DNA from: Xanthobacteraceae bacterium
GTDB lineage: Bacteria; Pseudomonadota; Alphaproteobacteria; Rhizobiales; Xanthobacteraceae
Length of the DNA: 64,000 nucleotides
Assembly (NCBI GenBank): GCA_024508855.1
Contig: JANINJ010000088.1
Coordinates: forward strand, 34,401-98,400
Reading direction: 5' to 3'
The notes under the pieces are model-generated. The model was given only the letters and a program-made list of their open reading frames with translations. It did no database searches and was not told where the DNA came from. Positions 1 to 8,149 of this stretch are shown one piece after another. A program made the position numbers and the translations under genes. How positions within the stretch are numbered: the stretch's first letter is position 1; each line of letters starts with the position of its first letter.

Positions 1-279
1 TCCGGTGCGCTCTTGGTGTTCTACTTCGGCACCGCCTCGGTCGGCACGGTGGTCGATGTCGCGGTGGGCGTACAGGTCATCGTCGCCGCGGTGCTCGGCG
101 GACGGCGCACGGTGCTCGGCGCGGCGCTCGGTGCCATCTTCCTGATCGTCGCCGGCGAATTCCTGCGGCCGACAGGCGAGCTTGCGACCTTCATCGTCTC
201 CGCCGTGGCGCTCGTCGTCATTCTCTTCTTCCCCGGCGGCTTCCTTGGTTCGGTGCTGTCGCGTGAGGCCAGTCAATGA
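1..279 (+). CDS. Branched-chain amino acid-type ABC transporter permease (LivM-like), C-terminal part
   Basis: Only the last 92 residues are in the window; the reading frame is open to position 1, so the gene starts upstream. The fragment is strongly hydrophobic, with three likely membrane segments, and carries the GVQVIVAAVLGG-type cytoplasmic loop that contacts the ATPase in BPD_transp_2 permeases of the LivH/LivM family. It ends in the FFPGGFLG-type tail usual for LivM. The stop codon overlaps the start of the ATPase gene by four bases (ATGA), so the two are translationally coupled parts of one importer. The substrate cannot be read from this fragment; amino acids or aromatic and other organic acids are usual for this family. 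Confidence 0.85.
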   Translation, partial: SGALLVFYFGTASVGTVVDVAVGVQVIVAAVLGGRRTVLGAALGAIFLIVAGEFLRPTGELATFIVSAVALVVILFFPGGFLGSVLSREASQ

Positions 280-1757
280 GCAGCACTGAACAAACCGCAC
301 CTGTCCTCGAAGTCCGCGGACTGACCAAGCGCTTCGGCGGCCTCACCGCCGTCAAGAACCTCAACTTCGACCTTCACGGCGGCGAAATCTTCGGACTGAT
401 CGGGCCGAACGGCTCCGGCAAATCGACCGCCATGAAATCCGTCATGGGCATCGAACGGCCGACCTCGGGCACCGTGAAGTTTCAGGGCGACAATGTCGCC
501 GGCCTGCCCGCGCACCAGATCGCACGGCGCGGCTTCGGCATGGTGTTCCAGCACTCGCGCCCGCTGAACCGGCAGACCGTGCTTGAGAACATCATGGTCG
601 CGCTGCTGCCGGATAGCTTGTTCATGCTGTTCCCCGACAAAGCCCTCACCGAACGCGCGAAGTGGATCGCCGATCGCGTCGGCCTCGGCGCGGTGATGGA
701 TCGGCGGCCGCCGACCTTGCCGTTCGCCGATCTGCGCCGGCTCGAACTGGCGAAGGCGATTGCGCGCGACCCCAAGGTCGTGCTGGTGGATGAGCCCTTC
801 GCGGGTCTGACGCTGGCCGAAGTCGCGACGTTCTCAGAACTGATCCGCAGCTTCCGCGACGAAGGCCGCGCGGTAATGCTGGTCGATCATAACGTCAAGA
901 GCGTCGCCGCGCTGGTCGACCGCGTGCTGGCGATGTATCTCGGCGAGGAGATCGTCACCGGCCGCGCCGAGGACGTGATGCGCAACGAGACGGTGCGCCG
1001 GGTTTATCTCGGCGGCGCCATCGAAACCTCCGCCCGTCCGGAATCCGACTTCACCGACAAGGTGCCGTTGCTCCAGGTCGAGAACATCAGCGTTCACTAC
1101 GGCAAGGCGCAGGCGCTGGAGAACGTTTCGATCCACGTGCATCAGGGCGAGTTCGTCTCCGTCGTCGGACTCAACGGCGCGGGCAAAACCACTCTCTTCA
1201 ACACCATTTCGGGTTTCCTGCCCTACACCGGCGAGATTCTTCGCGGCGGCGAGAAACTGCGCGGCACCTCGCCGGCACAGATCGCCAAGAGCGGCATCGT
1301 ACAATGTCCCGAAACGCGCGAACTGTTCGGAGAAATGACGGTTCGGGAGAATCTCGACCTCGGCGGCCAGCATCTCGACCCGGCCGAGCAGACCAAGCAG
1401 CTCGAGTGGCTGTTCGATCTGTTCCCGATCCTGAAGCAGCGGCAGGGTCAGATGGCGCAAACGCTCAGCGGCGGCGAACAGCAGATGCTGGCGATCGGCC
1501 GTTCGCTGATGATGAAGCCGAAGATCCTGATCCTCGACGAGCCCACGCTCGGCCTCGCGCCGGTCATTCTCGAACAACTTTCCAAGGCGCTCGAGAAGCT
1601 GCGGCAGTCGACGCCGATCACCGTGCTGCTCGGCGAACAGAACGTCACCTTCGCCCTGCCCCACGCCGATCGCGTCTACGTGCTGGAGCATGCGCGGATC
1701 GTCTGGGAAGGCGATCCCGGCCGCTTCGCCACTGAGGCCGGCGAGGGATATCTGTAA
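276..1757 (+). CDS. Fused LivG-LivF ABC transporter ATP-binding protein
   Basis: This 493-residue protein carries two complete ABC ATPase domains that are usually separate LivG and LivF polypeptides. Domain 1 (about residues 9-250) has Walker A GPNGSGKST at 43-51 and Walker B ending in DEP near 172; its signature is the LivG-type FADLRRLELAKA at about 150-161 rather than LSGGQ. Domain 2 (about 264-493) has Walker A GLNGAGKTT at 298-306, signature LSGGEQQ at 397-403 and Walker B ILILDEP at about 417-423. It would energise import by the permease just upstream. The fusion fixes the heterodimer at 1:1. A separate, unfused livG-livF pair lies at 54.3-55.9 kb. Confidence 0.93.
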   Translation: MSSTEQTAPVLEVRGLTKRFGGLTAVKNLNFDLHGGEIFGLIGPNGSGKSTAMKSVMGIERPTSGTVKFQGDNVAGLPAHQIARRGFGMVFQHSRPLNRQTVLENIMVALLPDSLFMLFPDKALTERAKWIADRVGLGAVMDRRPPTLPFADLRRLELAKAIARDPKVVLVDEPFAGLTLAEVATFSELIRSFRDEGRAVMLVDHNVKSVAALVDRVLAMYLGEEIVTGRAEDVMRNETVRRVYLGGAIETSARPESDFTDKVPLLQVENISVHYGKAQALENVSIHVHQGEFVSVVGLNGAGKTTLFNTISGFLPYTGEILRGGEKLRGTSPAQIAKSGIVQCPETRELFGEMTVRENLDLGGQHLDPAEQTKQLEWLFDLFPILKQRQGQMAQTLSGGEQQMLAIGRSLMMKPKILILDEPTLGLAPVILEQLSKALEKLRQSTPITVLLGEQNVTFALPHADRVYVLEHARIVWEGDPGRFATEAGEGYL

Positions 1758-1794
1758 GGGCACGTTGCCCGATCACGATCTTTCGTCCTTTGCA

Positions 1795-1866
1795 AGCGTG
1801 GCGAAGCCATCCGGATCTTCATAAGATCACCGGATCGCTTCGTCGTTTCACTCCTCGCAATGACGG
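1795..1866. repeat. Intergenic palindromic repeat (GCTTCGTCG...CTCCTCGCAATGACGG type)
   Basis: An imperfect inverted repeat occupies the gap between the ATPase and SDR genes. The left arm around 1801-1816 (GCGAAGCCATCCGGATC) is nearly complementary to the right arm around 1826-1843, followed by CTCCTCGCAATGACGG. This resembles a short palindromic element found in many copies between genes in Bradyrhizobiaceae. That family assignment is from memory of such genomes; the inverted repeat itself is visible. It may act as a transcript terminator or stabiliser. Confidence 0.6.
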
Positions 1867-1890
1867 CTCCCAGCAAAACGGAAAAACAAC

Positions 1891-2667
1891 ATGGACCTTC
1901 ATCTACGTGGCAAGCGCGTACTCATCACCGGCGCATCGAAGGGCATCGGTGCCGCGGCGGCCGAAGCGTTCGCGGAGGAAGGCTGCGACCTGCATCTGGC
2001 GGCGCGTAGCGCCGATTTGCTGACCGCGCTGGCGGAGCGGCTGCGCAAAAGCCACCAGATCAATGTAGCGATCCACACGGTCGATCTGCGCAAGAGTGAT
2101 GACATCGCCCGTCTCGTTACCGACGCCGGCGACATCGATATTCTCGTCAACAATGCCGGCGATATTCCAGGCGGCTCGCTCGACAAGATCGACGAAGCCA
2201 CGTGGCGCCACGCCTGGGATTTGAAAGTGTTCGGCTTCATCAACCTGACGCGCCATGTCTATGCGCGGATGAAGGCGCAGGGCCATGGCGTCATAGTCAA
2301 CGATATCGGCGCGGCAGGTGAAAAGTTCGATGCCAACTACATCACCGGGAGTGCCGGCAACGCCGCGCTGATGGCCTTCACTCGTGCGCTCGGCGGCAAG
2401 AGTCTTGCCGATAACATCCGCGTCGTCGGCATCAACCCCGGCCCGGTTGGCACCGATCGTCATATCACGCTGATGAAGACCCGCGCCCGCACCCAGTTCG
2501 GCGACGAGAACCGCTATCGCGAATTGCAGAAGGGCCTTCCGCTTGGCCGGCCGGCGCATCCGCGCGAGATCGCCGACCTGATGGCCTATCTCGCCTCGGA
2601 TCGTTCCGGCTACACCTCGGGCGTGATCTTTACCGTCGACGGCGGCATCGCGGCAGGTTGGGGTTGA
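1891..2667 (+). CDS. Short-chain dehydrogenase/reductase-like protein with non-canonical catalytic residues
   Basis: The 258-residue protein is a classical-length SDR. The cofactor motif TGASKGIG is at residues 13-20, NNAG at 87-90, and the C-terminus has the usual SGVIFTVDGG. An ungapped alignment of the VN...AAL region with a typical SDR puts Gly140 where the catalytic Ser belongs, Gly153 for the Tyr and Asn157 for the Lys. Tyr150 is three residues away but has Ser, not Lys, four residues later. Other SDR proteins with a similar GSAGNAALMAF stretch exist, so this is probably a subgroup trait rather than decay. The protein may bind NAD(P) without standard reductase chemistry. It follows the transporter genes on the same strand; the substrate is unknown. 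Confidence 0.85.
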   Translation: MDLHLRGKRVLITGASKGIGAAAAEAFAEEGCDLHLAARSADLLTALAERLRKSHQINVAIHTVDLRKSDDIARLVTDAGDIDILVNNAGDIPGGSLDKIDEATWRHAWDLKVFGFINLTRHVYARMKAQGHGVIVNDIGAAGEKFDANYITGSAGNAALMAFTRALGGKSLADNIRVVGINPGPVGTDRHITLMKTRARTQFGDENRYRELQKGLPLGRPAHPREIADLMAYLASDRSGYTSGVIFTVDGGIAAGWG

Positions 2668-2674
2668 CCATCTG

Positions 2675-3526
2675 CTAACCGACCGTCCTTTCGAACAGTT
2701 GCCGGATCAATGTCGTAATGCGCCCGTCGGGCGACGCCATTTCGTCCATGATCGAGAAGTGATCGGCGCCGGCAATTTCCTCATAGGTGACCGGCAGGCC
2801 GTTTGCCGCACGATAGGTCGCAAAGTCCGACGTCTGCTTGCGCAGCATCGGCAATTCTGCGCTGCCGACCACCAGCGACAACGGCTTATCGGCGCCTTCC
2901 GCTTGCCGTAGCGGCGAGTTACGTTCCGAAGCGAGAGCATCGAGGCCCAGTTTCGCATTGAGGTAGCTGTGGCGGATCGGCTCCAGGTCGTAGATGCCGC
3001 TGATGGCCAACCCCGCCTTCACCCGGGGATGCGCAAGCGCCATCGATGTCAGATGTCCACCCGCGGACCAACCGCTGACCACGATGCGTTCGGCATTACC
3101 TCCAAGCGCGGGCAACCGGTCCACGAGGAAGTCGAGGCCGCTGCTGACTTCACCGACGATGTCGTCGATCGAAGCTTCGGGCGCCAGTGTATAGCCGATC
3201 AACGCGACGTTGATGCCGTGCGCCATAGGTCCGGCGGCAAATAATGTAAAATTTTCTTTTGCACGGGCCTGCCAGTAACCGCCGTGGATGAACACCAGCG
3301 TCGGTCCGGCCTGGGCGGATTTCAGGAAATCGATGCGGTTGCGCTCGTGCGGGCCGTAGCGCAGATCGAGATGTTGCGGATATCTGGCGCGCATCTCAGC
3401 GGATCTGCGCTCCCAGCCCGCAACGATCTCGACGCTGTTGGCCACCGCAGCGCCGTTGTTGAGGTCCCGGTCGCGCTCCTCCTGGCTGAGCTGACGCCAG
3501 TCCAACGCATTCCACGGTGCGGTCAT
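2675..3526 (-). CDS. Alpha/beta hydrolase, kynurenine formamidase/arylformamidase-like
   Basis: A 283-residue esterase/lipase-like protein. It has HGGYW, the oxyanion-hole motif typical of kynurenine formamidases, a nucleophile elbow GWSAGG, and a late GADHFS that would supply the catalytic His. An in-frame ATG lies 12 bases upstream, but the strong ribosome binding site GGAGGG sits inside that longer version and immediately before the MTAPWN start, so the shorter start is chosen. It converges on the SDR gene with only a few bases between stops. It likely hydrolyses an N-formyl or aryl amide or ester; the real substrate is unproven. No kynurenine pathway partners (kynA, kynU) are nearby. Confidence 0.88.
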   Translation of the reverse strand: MTAPWNALDWRQLSQEERDRDLNNGAAVANSVEIVAGWERRSAEMRARYPQHLDLRYGPHERNRIDFLKSAQAGPTLVFIHGGYWQARAKENFTLFAAGPMAHGINVALIGYTLAPEASIDDIVGEVSSGLDFLVDRLPALGGNAERIVVSGWSAGGHLTSMALAHPRVKAGLAISGIYDLEPIRHSYLNAKLGLDALASERNSPLRQAEGADKPLSLVVGSAELPMLRKQTSDFATYRAANGLPVTYEEIAGADHFSIMDEMASPDGRITTLIRQLFERTVG

Positions 3527-3655
3527 TTCACCCTCCATCGAGCCCTGCTTGGTGTGCAGGATAGCTATCCGCCACGCAACGATTCATTTTGCGAGACCGT
3601 GTTTCGCATGGCTATAGTGCGGCCAGTCGAAAGAATACAAAGAACGGAGACGCTG

Positions 3656-5071
3656 GTGGCCACCGATCAATCCCTGATACGCGAAACGGCAAACGCCATC
3701 GTGGCGAAACTGAATGCCGGTGACGTCACTCCGCTCGATCTGCTCGACGTCCTCGAAAGTCGCATTGCTGCTGTCGACGGCAAGGTCAACGCACTGCCGA
3801 CCTTGTGCTTCGACCGCGCCCGCGCCAACGCCCGCGAGTTGATGAAGAAGCCGAAGGGTGAGCGCGGCCTGCTCGCCGGCATGCCGATCCCGATCAAGGA
3901 CCTGACTAATGTGGCTGGCGTCCTGACGACGCAGGGCTCGCCGATCTACAAGGATCACGTCCCGGCCAACTCCGACATCCTGGTCGAACGCATCGAAGGC
4001 AACGGTGGCGTGATCTACGCCAAGTCCAATACGCCCGAGTTTGGCGCCGGCGCCAATACCTTCAACGAAGTATTCGGGGCGACGCGCAATCCGTGGGATG
4101 TGTCGCGCTCGGCTGCCGGATCGTCGGGCGGCGCGGCGGTTGCGTTGGCGACGGGCACCGCTTGGCTCGCGCACGGCTCCGACATGGGCGGCTCGCTGCG
4201 CAATCCGGCAAGCTTCTGCGGCGTTGTCGGGATGCGGCCAAGCTTCGGCCGTGTCGCGCATACACCCGCCTCCAAGATCGACCGCAACCTCGGCGTTCAG
4301 GGACCAATGGCACGCAACGTCGAAGACCTCGCGCTGCTGCTCGACGCGATGTGCGGCGAGAATCCCGCCGATCCATTGTCGCTGCCGTCTCTGCCGACAT
4401 CGTTTCTCTCGGCCGCGCGCAGCGGCAGCAAGCCGAAGCGCATCGCCTATTCGCCCGACCTCGGCATCACCCCGGTCGATCCGGAAGTCGCCGACATCAC
4501 CCGTAAGGCCGCGGCGCGATTTGCGGAAGCCGGCGTCATCGTCGAAGAAGCCCACCCTGATCTGCACGAGGCGCACGAATGTTTTCACGTGTTGCGTGCG
4601 TTCGACTTCGCCATCAGCAAGGCCGCATTGCTGCGGGAAAAGCGCGACCTGCTGAAGCCGGAAGTAATCTGGAATATCGAACAAGGTCTGAAACTGACGG
4701 TCGAAGACCTCGAGCGCGCCGAGGCGCAACGCCTCACCATGACGAACCGCGCCCTCGAATTCTTCCAGACCTACGACCTGCTGCTGGCGCCGGCGACCAT
4801 CGTGCCGCCCTTCCCGGTGGAGAACCGCTACGTCGCCGAATGCGCCGGCAAGAAGTTCGACAATTACGTCGAATGGCTCGGCATCGTCTATGCCATCACC
4901 CTGGTGTGCTGCCCGGCCCTGTCGCTGCCGTGCGGATTCACCGCAAGCGGCCTGCCAGTCGGGCTGCAGATGGTCGCCGCACCGCGCGGCGAAGCACGCC
5001 TGCTCGCCGGTGCGCGTGCCCTGGAAGACATCCTCGGCGTCCGCGGCACCACACCGATCGATCCGCGCTAG
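3656..5071 (+). CDS. Amidase (amidase signature family)
   Basis: A 471-residue member of the amidase signature family, cytoplasmic (no signal peptide). The Ser-cisSer-Lys triad is visible: the Lys is in PIPIKDLTN, and the two Ser are in the GSSGGAAVALATG and GSDMGGSLRNPA blocks. The frame is open upstream to 3284, but only the GTG at 3656 has a good ribosome binding site (AACGGAG, six bases away), so that start is used. An ATG at 3608 is the alternative. It is divergent from the formamidase-like gene. The family hydrolyses aliphatic or aryl amides to acid and ammonia; the substrate is not predictable here. It is related to, but clearly distinct from, the Tat-exported amidase at 17.6 kb. Confidence 0.92.
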   Translation: MATDQSLIRETANAIVAKLNAGDVTPLDLLDVLESRIAAVDGKVNALPTLCFDRARANARELMKKPKGERGLLAGMPIPIKDLTNVAGVLTTQGSPIYKDHVPANSDILVERIEGNGGVIYAKSNTPEFGAGANTFNEVFGATRNPWDVSRSAAGSSGGAAVALATGTAWLAHGSDMGGSLRNPASFCGVVGMRPSFGRVAHTPASKIDRNLGVQGPMARNVEDLALLLDAMCGENPADPLSLPSLPTSFLSAARSGSKPKRIAYSPDLGITPVDPEVADITRKAAARFAEAGVIVEEAHPDLHEAHECFHVLRAFDFAISKAALLREKRDLLKPEVIWNIEQGLKLTVEDLERAEAQRLTMTNRALEFFQTYDLLLAPATIVPPFPVENRYVAECAGKKFDNYVEWLGIVYAITLVCCPALSLPCGFTASGLPVGLQMVAAPRGEARLLAGARALEDILGVRGTTPIDPR

Positions 5072-5215
5072 TGGAGCGGATATCGCCGGATTGCGGGGCA
5101 ACATCATCCACCTGAACTGGAAGCTGGCGCGACAGGATTCGCCGCGCTAGTCTTCTGGAATAGTTCAAAATGCCCGCGATGAATCGTGTAGCGCAGGGAA
5201 CACGGGAACGACCTC

Positions 5216-5425
5216 ATGTCCGGCAAGCTCAGAATCCATGTCGATCAAGACAAGTGTCAAGGACATAGCCGCTGCAAGGCGCTGGCGCCGGAATTGTTCG
5301 ACCTCGACGAATTCGGCAACGCGCACGAAGCGGGTGATGGCATCGTTCCTCCCGGCCTCGAAGACAAGGCCTATCTGGCCAAGTCCAATTGTCCCGAACT
5401 CGCCATAGATATTACAGAAGATTGA
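5216..5425 (+). CDS. [3Fe-4S]-type ferredoxin, P450 redox partner
   Basis: A 69-residue acidic ferredoxin. The cluster ligands follow the pattern seen in single-cluster ferredoxins that serve bacterial P450s: Cys14 and Cys20 in CQGHSRC (the middle position is His instead of a fourth Cys) and a late Cys in NCPE. This predicts a [3Fe-4S] cluster. The gene is about 70 bases upstream of a cytochrome P450 on the same strand, so it is very likely the electron donor for that enzyme. No ferredoxin reductase gene is nearby, so the reductase must be encoded elsewhere. Confidence 0.92.
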   Translation: MSGKLRIHVDQDKCQGHSRCKALAPELFDLDEFGNAHEAGDGIVPPGLEDKAYLAKSNCPELAIDITED

Positions 5426-5495
5426 CATCCGCATCAGCCCGATCGCGCAACGAGCCGCGACCCATCCATTTGATTGAACGCAGGACCTTGCCCCG

Positions 5496-6695
5496 ATGAA
5501 CAAGCCCGCTCCTGTTACCGACTGGGTGCATGATTTCGATCACACCGACCCGCGATGGACCGAGAATCCGTTTCCGATCTGGGATGAACTGCGCGCCGAA
5601 TGCCCGGTGGTTCACACTGAACGCTTCCTCGGCGTCTATATGCCGACGACCTATGAGGCGGTGAAACAGATCGCCTACGACACGGAACATTTCTCGTCGC
5701 GCCGCGTCATCGTGCGCACCGTACGGCCCGAGATCACCCAATCCGCGCCGCCGATCACGTCCGACCCGCCCGAGCACAAGCCGGCGAAACAACTGCTGTT
5801 ACCGCCCTTCACACCCGATGCGATGAAGAAGCTGGAGCCGCGCGTTCGCGAAATCTGCAATGAGTTGATCGACGAGTTTATCAACGATTCGAAAGTCGAC
5901 GCTGCTGCCCGCTATACGAAGCACATTCCGGTGCGTGCGATCGCGCACATGCTCGGTATTCCCGAGAAGGACAGCGAGCTGTTCATCAAATGGATTCACG
6001 AGATTCTTGAACTCGGCATCACCGACGACGACGCCCTCGTGCGAGGCGTCAACGAGATGTCACACTATTTCGCCGGTCACATCGAGCAGCGTAAAAAGAA
6101 TCCGACCGACGACCTGATCTCGACGCTGATGAACGCTCGGGACAAGAACGGCCAGCCGCTATCCGACATGCATGTGCTGGGATCGCTGCGCCTGCTGCTG
6201 ATCGCCGGTATCGATACGACCTGGAGCGCAATCGGCGCATCGCTCTGGCACCTGGCAAAAACCCCGGCCGATCGCGAGCGGCTGCTGGCAGAGCCAGCGC
6301 TGATACCGACGGCGGTCGAGGAATTTCTCCGCGCCTATTCGCCGGTGACCATGGCGCGCGAGGTGATGAAGGAAACCACCATCAGCGGCTGCCCGATCAA
6401 GCCCGGCAACATGGTGCTGCTGTCGTTTCCTGCCGCCAATCGCGATCCGGCGATGTTCCCCGATGCGGATAAAGTCATCATCGACCGCAAGGAGAATCGT
6501 CACGCCGCGTTCGGCCTCGGCATCCATCGCTGCGTCGGCTCCAACCTCGCGCGGATGGAGATGACAATAGCGCTGGAGGAATGGCTGAAACGAATCCCGG
6601 ACTTCCGACTCGATCCCGCTGGAGAGGTAACATGGTCGGAAGGCACGGTACGAGGCCCGCGACAACTCCCCCTGTTATTGGGTAAACAACACTGA
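5496..6695 (+). CDS. Cytochrome P450 (soluble, class I)
   Basis: A 399-residue soluble P450. The I-helix AGIDTTW is at 237-243, the ExxR pair is Glu276/Arg279, and the heme-ligand loop AFGLGIHRCVG has Cys346. There is no membrane anchor. It forms a likely two-gene unit with the ferredoxin upstream and is followed 30 bases later by a transporter gene, which suggests that the transporter imports the substrate. The CYP family could not be assigned by eye. Hydroxylation or O-demethylation of an aromatic or terpenoid acid would be typical of such pairs in this group, but this is inference. Confidence 0.93.
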   Translation: MNKPAPVTDWVHDFDHTDPRWTENPFPIWDELRAECPVVHTERFLGVYMPTTYEAVKQIAYDTEHFSSRRVIVRTVRPEITQSAPPITSDPPEHKPAKQLLLPPFTPDAMKKLEPRVREICNELIDEFINDSKVDAAARYTKHIPVRAIAHMLGIPEKDSELFIKWIHEILELGITDDDALVRGVNEMSHYFAGHIEQRKKNPTDDLISTLMNARDKNGQPLSDMHVLGSLRLLLIAGIDTTWSAIGASLWHLAKTPADRERLLAEPALIPTAVEEFLRAYSPVTMAREVMKETTISGCPIKPGNMVLLSFPAANRDPAMFPDADKVIIDRKENRHAAFGLGIHRCVGSNLARMEMTIALEEWLKRIPDFRLDPAGEVTWSEGTVRGPRQLPLLLGKQH

Positions 6696-6725
6696 CGAAC
6701 CCTCGATACAGGCCGGGAGCTTGAT

Positions 6726-8051
6726 GTGACAGATCGCAGTGCAGACCAGACGGCAACGACGCAATTCGATCTGATCGATGTGGAGCGGAGGCTCAAATCG
6801 ATCTTCATCGGCTCGGTCGGCAATCTGGTCGAGTGGTACGACTTTTACGCCTATACCGCTTTCGCGCTGTATTTCGCCCCGGCCTTCTTTCCTCACAGCG
6901 ATCCGGTGGTGCAGCAACTCAATGCTGCGGTGCTGTTCGCAGCCACCTTCCTGATGCGGCCGCTCGGCGGCTGGCTGTTCGGCTTCATCGCGGACCGTTA
7001 CGGCCGGCGGCTGTCGCTGACCTTGTCGGTGGTCTGCATGTGCTTCGGCTCGCTGGTGATTGCCGCGACGCCGACTTATGCGTCGATCGGCATTTTCGCG
7101 CCGGTGCTGCTGGCCTTGGCGCGCATCGTTGAGGGCTTGAGCCTTGGCGGCGAATATGGCGCCAGCGCCACGTATCTCAGCGAGATTGCCGACCCGAAAC
7201 ATCGCGGCTTCTATTCCAGCTTCCAATACGTGACGCTGATCGGAGGCCAGCTCACCGCCATCATCGTGCTCCTGCTGCTGCAGAAAGTGTTCCTGACCCA
7301 GGAAGAGCTTTATGCGTGGGGCTGGCGCATTCCCTTCGTGATCGGCGCGATGCTTGCAATTTTCGCCGCCGTGATGCGCCGGGGCATGCATGAAACCGAG
7401 GCGTTCGTCGAAGCAAAGAAGAACACCAAGGCGACCGGGTCGATCCGTGCGCTGTTCAAGTACCCGAAGGAAGTCCTACTGGTGGTCGGCCTGACGGCCG
7501 GCGGAACGGCTGCGTTCTACACCTTCACCACCTACATGCAGACTTTCGTCAAGCTGTCGGTCGGGCTTACCGCAGACCAAACCACCTATGTCATCTTCGG
7601 CTCCCTGCTCTTCGCGACCCTGCTGCAGCCGCTTTACGGCGCGATTTCCGACCGGATCGGCCGCAAGCCGTTGCTGATCTTCTTCGGCGTCGCCGGCACG
7701 CTGGCCACCGTTCCGATCCTGACGACGCTGCAGACGACGAAATCACCATTCACGGCTTTCCTCCTGATCTGCGCCGCATGGCTGTTCGTCGCCGGCTATA
7801 CCTCCATCAATGCGGTGGTGAAGGCTGAACTGTTCCCGACCAATATCCGCGCGCTCGGTGTCGGCCTGCCCTATGCGGTAACGGTGTCGTTGTTCGGCGG
7901 AACGGCGCCCGCAATCGCGCTGTGGTTCAAGACACTGGGACACGAGAACTGGTTCTACTACTACCTCTCCGGCATCATCTGCATTTCGCTGATCATCTAT
8001 TCGACGATGCGCGATACCAAACACGACTCGGCGATGCATCGCCACGAGTGA
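6726..8051 (+). CDS. MFS transporter, metabolite:H+ symporter (MHS) family, KgtP-like
   Basis: A 441-residue inner-membrane protein with about 12 hydrophobic segments. The N-terminus has NLVEWYDFYAYTAFALYFAP, the hallmark of MHS-family symporters such as the alpha-ketoglutarate permease. The loop between helices 2 and 3 has GFIADRYGRR, and the equivalent second-half loop is SDRIGRKP. The start is GTG at 6726 behind a GGGAG ribosome binding site; a nearby ATG is out of frame. It lies directly after the ferredoxin-P450 pair on the same strand. It probably takes up a carboxylic acid by proton symport; the exact substrate is unknown. Confidence 0.9.
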   Translation: MTDRSADQTATTQFDLIDVERRLKSIFIGSVGNLVEWYDFYAYTAFALYFAPAFFPHSDPVVQQLNAAVLFAATFLMRPLGGWLFGFIADRYGRRLSLTLSVVCMCFGSLVIAATPTYASIGIFAPVLLALARIVEGLSLGGEYGASATYLSEIADPKHRGFYSSFQYVTLIGGQLTAIIVLLLLQKVFLTQEELYAWGWRIPFVIGAMLAIFAAVMRRGMHETEAFVEAKKNTKATGSIRALFKYPKEVLLVVGLTAGGTAAFYTFTTYMQTFVKLSVGLTADQTTYVIFGSLLFATLLQPLYGAISDRIGRKPLLIFFGVAGTLATVPILTTLQTTKSPFTAFLLICAAWLFVAGYTSINAVVKAELFPTNIRALGVGLPYAVTVSLFGGTAPAIALWFKTLGHENWFYYYLSGIICISLIIYSTMRDTKHDSAMHRHE

Positions 8052-8149
8052 GCCGGTACAAGTTTGGCGGCGTCGGCTCTCTTCCCGTCCTGACGTCGCC
8101 GCATATCTGATAGAGTGCCGGCCAGACGCCATCCTTCCGGAGACTGACC

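Noticed and set aside
834..1763. 309-residue minus-strand frame opposite the fused ATPase
   Set aside because: No domain similarity, while the opposite strand encodes two full ABC ATPase domains.
3584..5107. 507-residue minus-strand frame opposite the amidase
   Set aside because: Low-complexity Arg/Gln/Gly composition and no start signal; the plus strand holds a complete amidase with all motifs.
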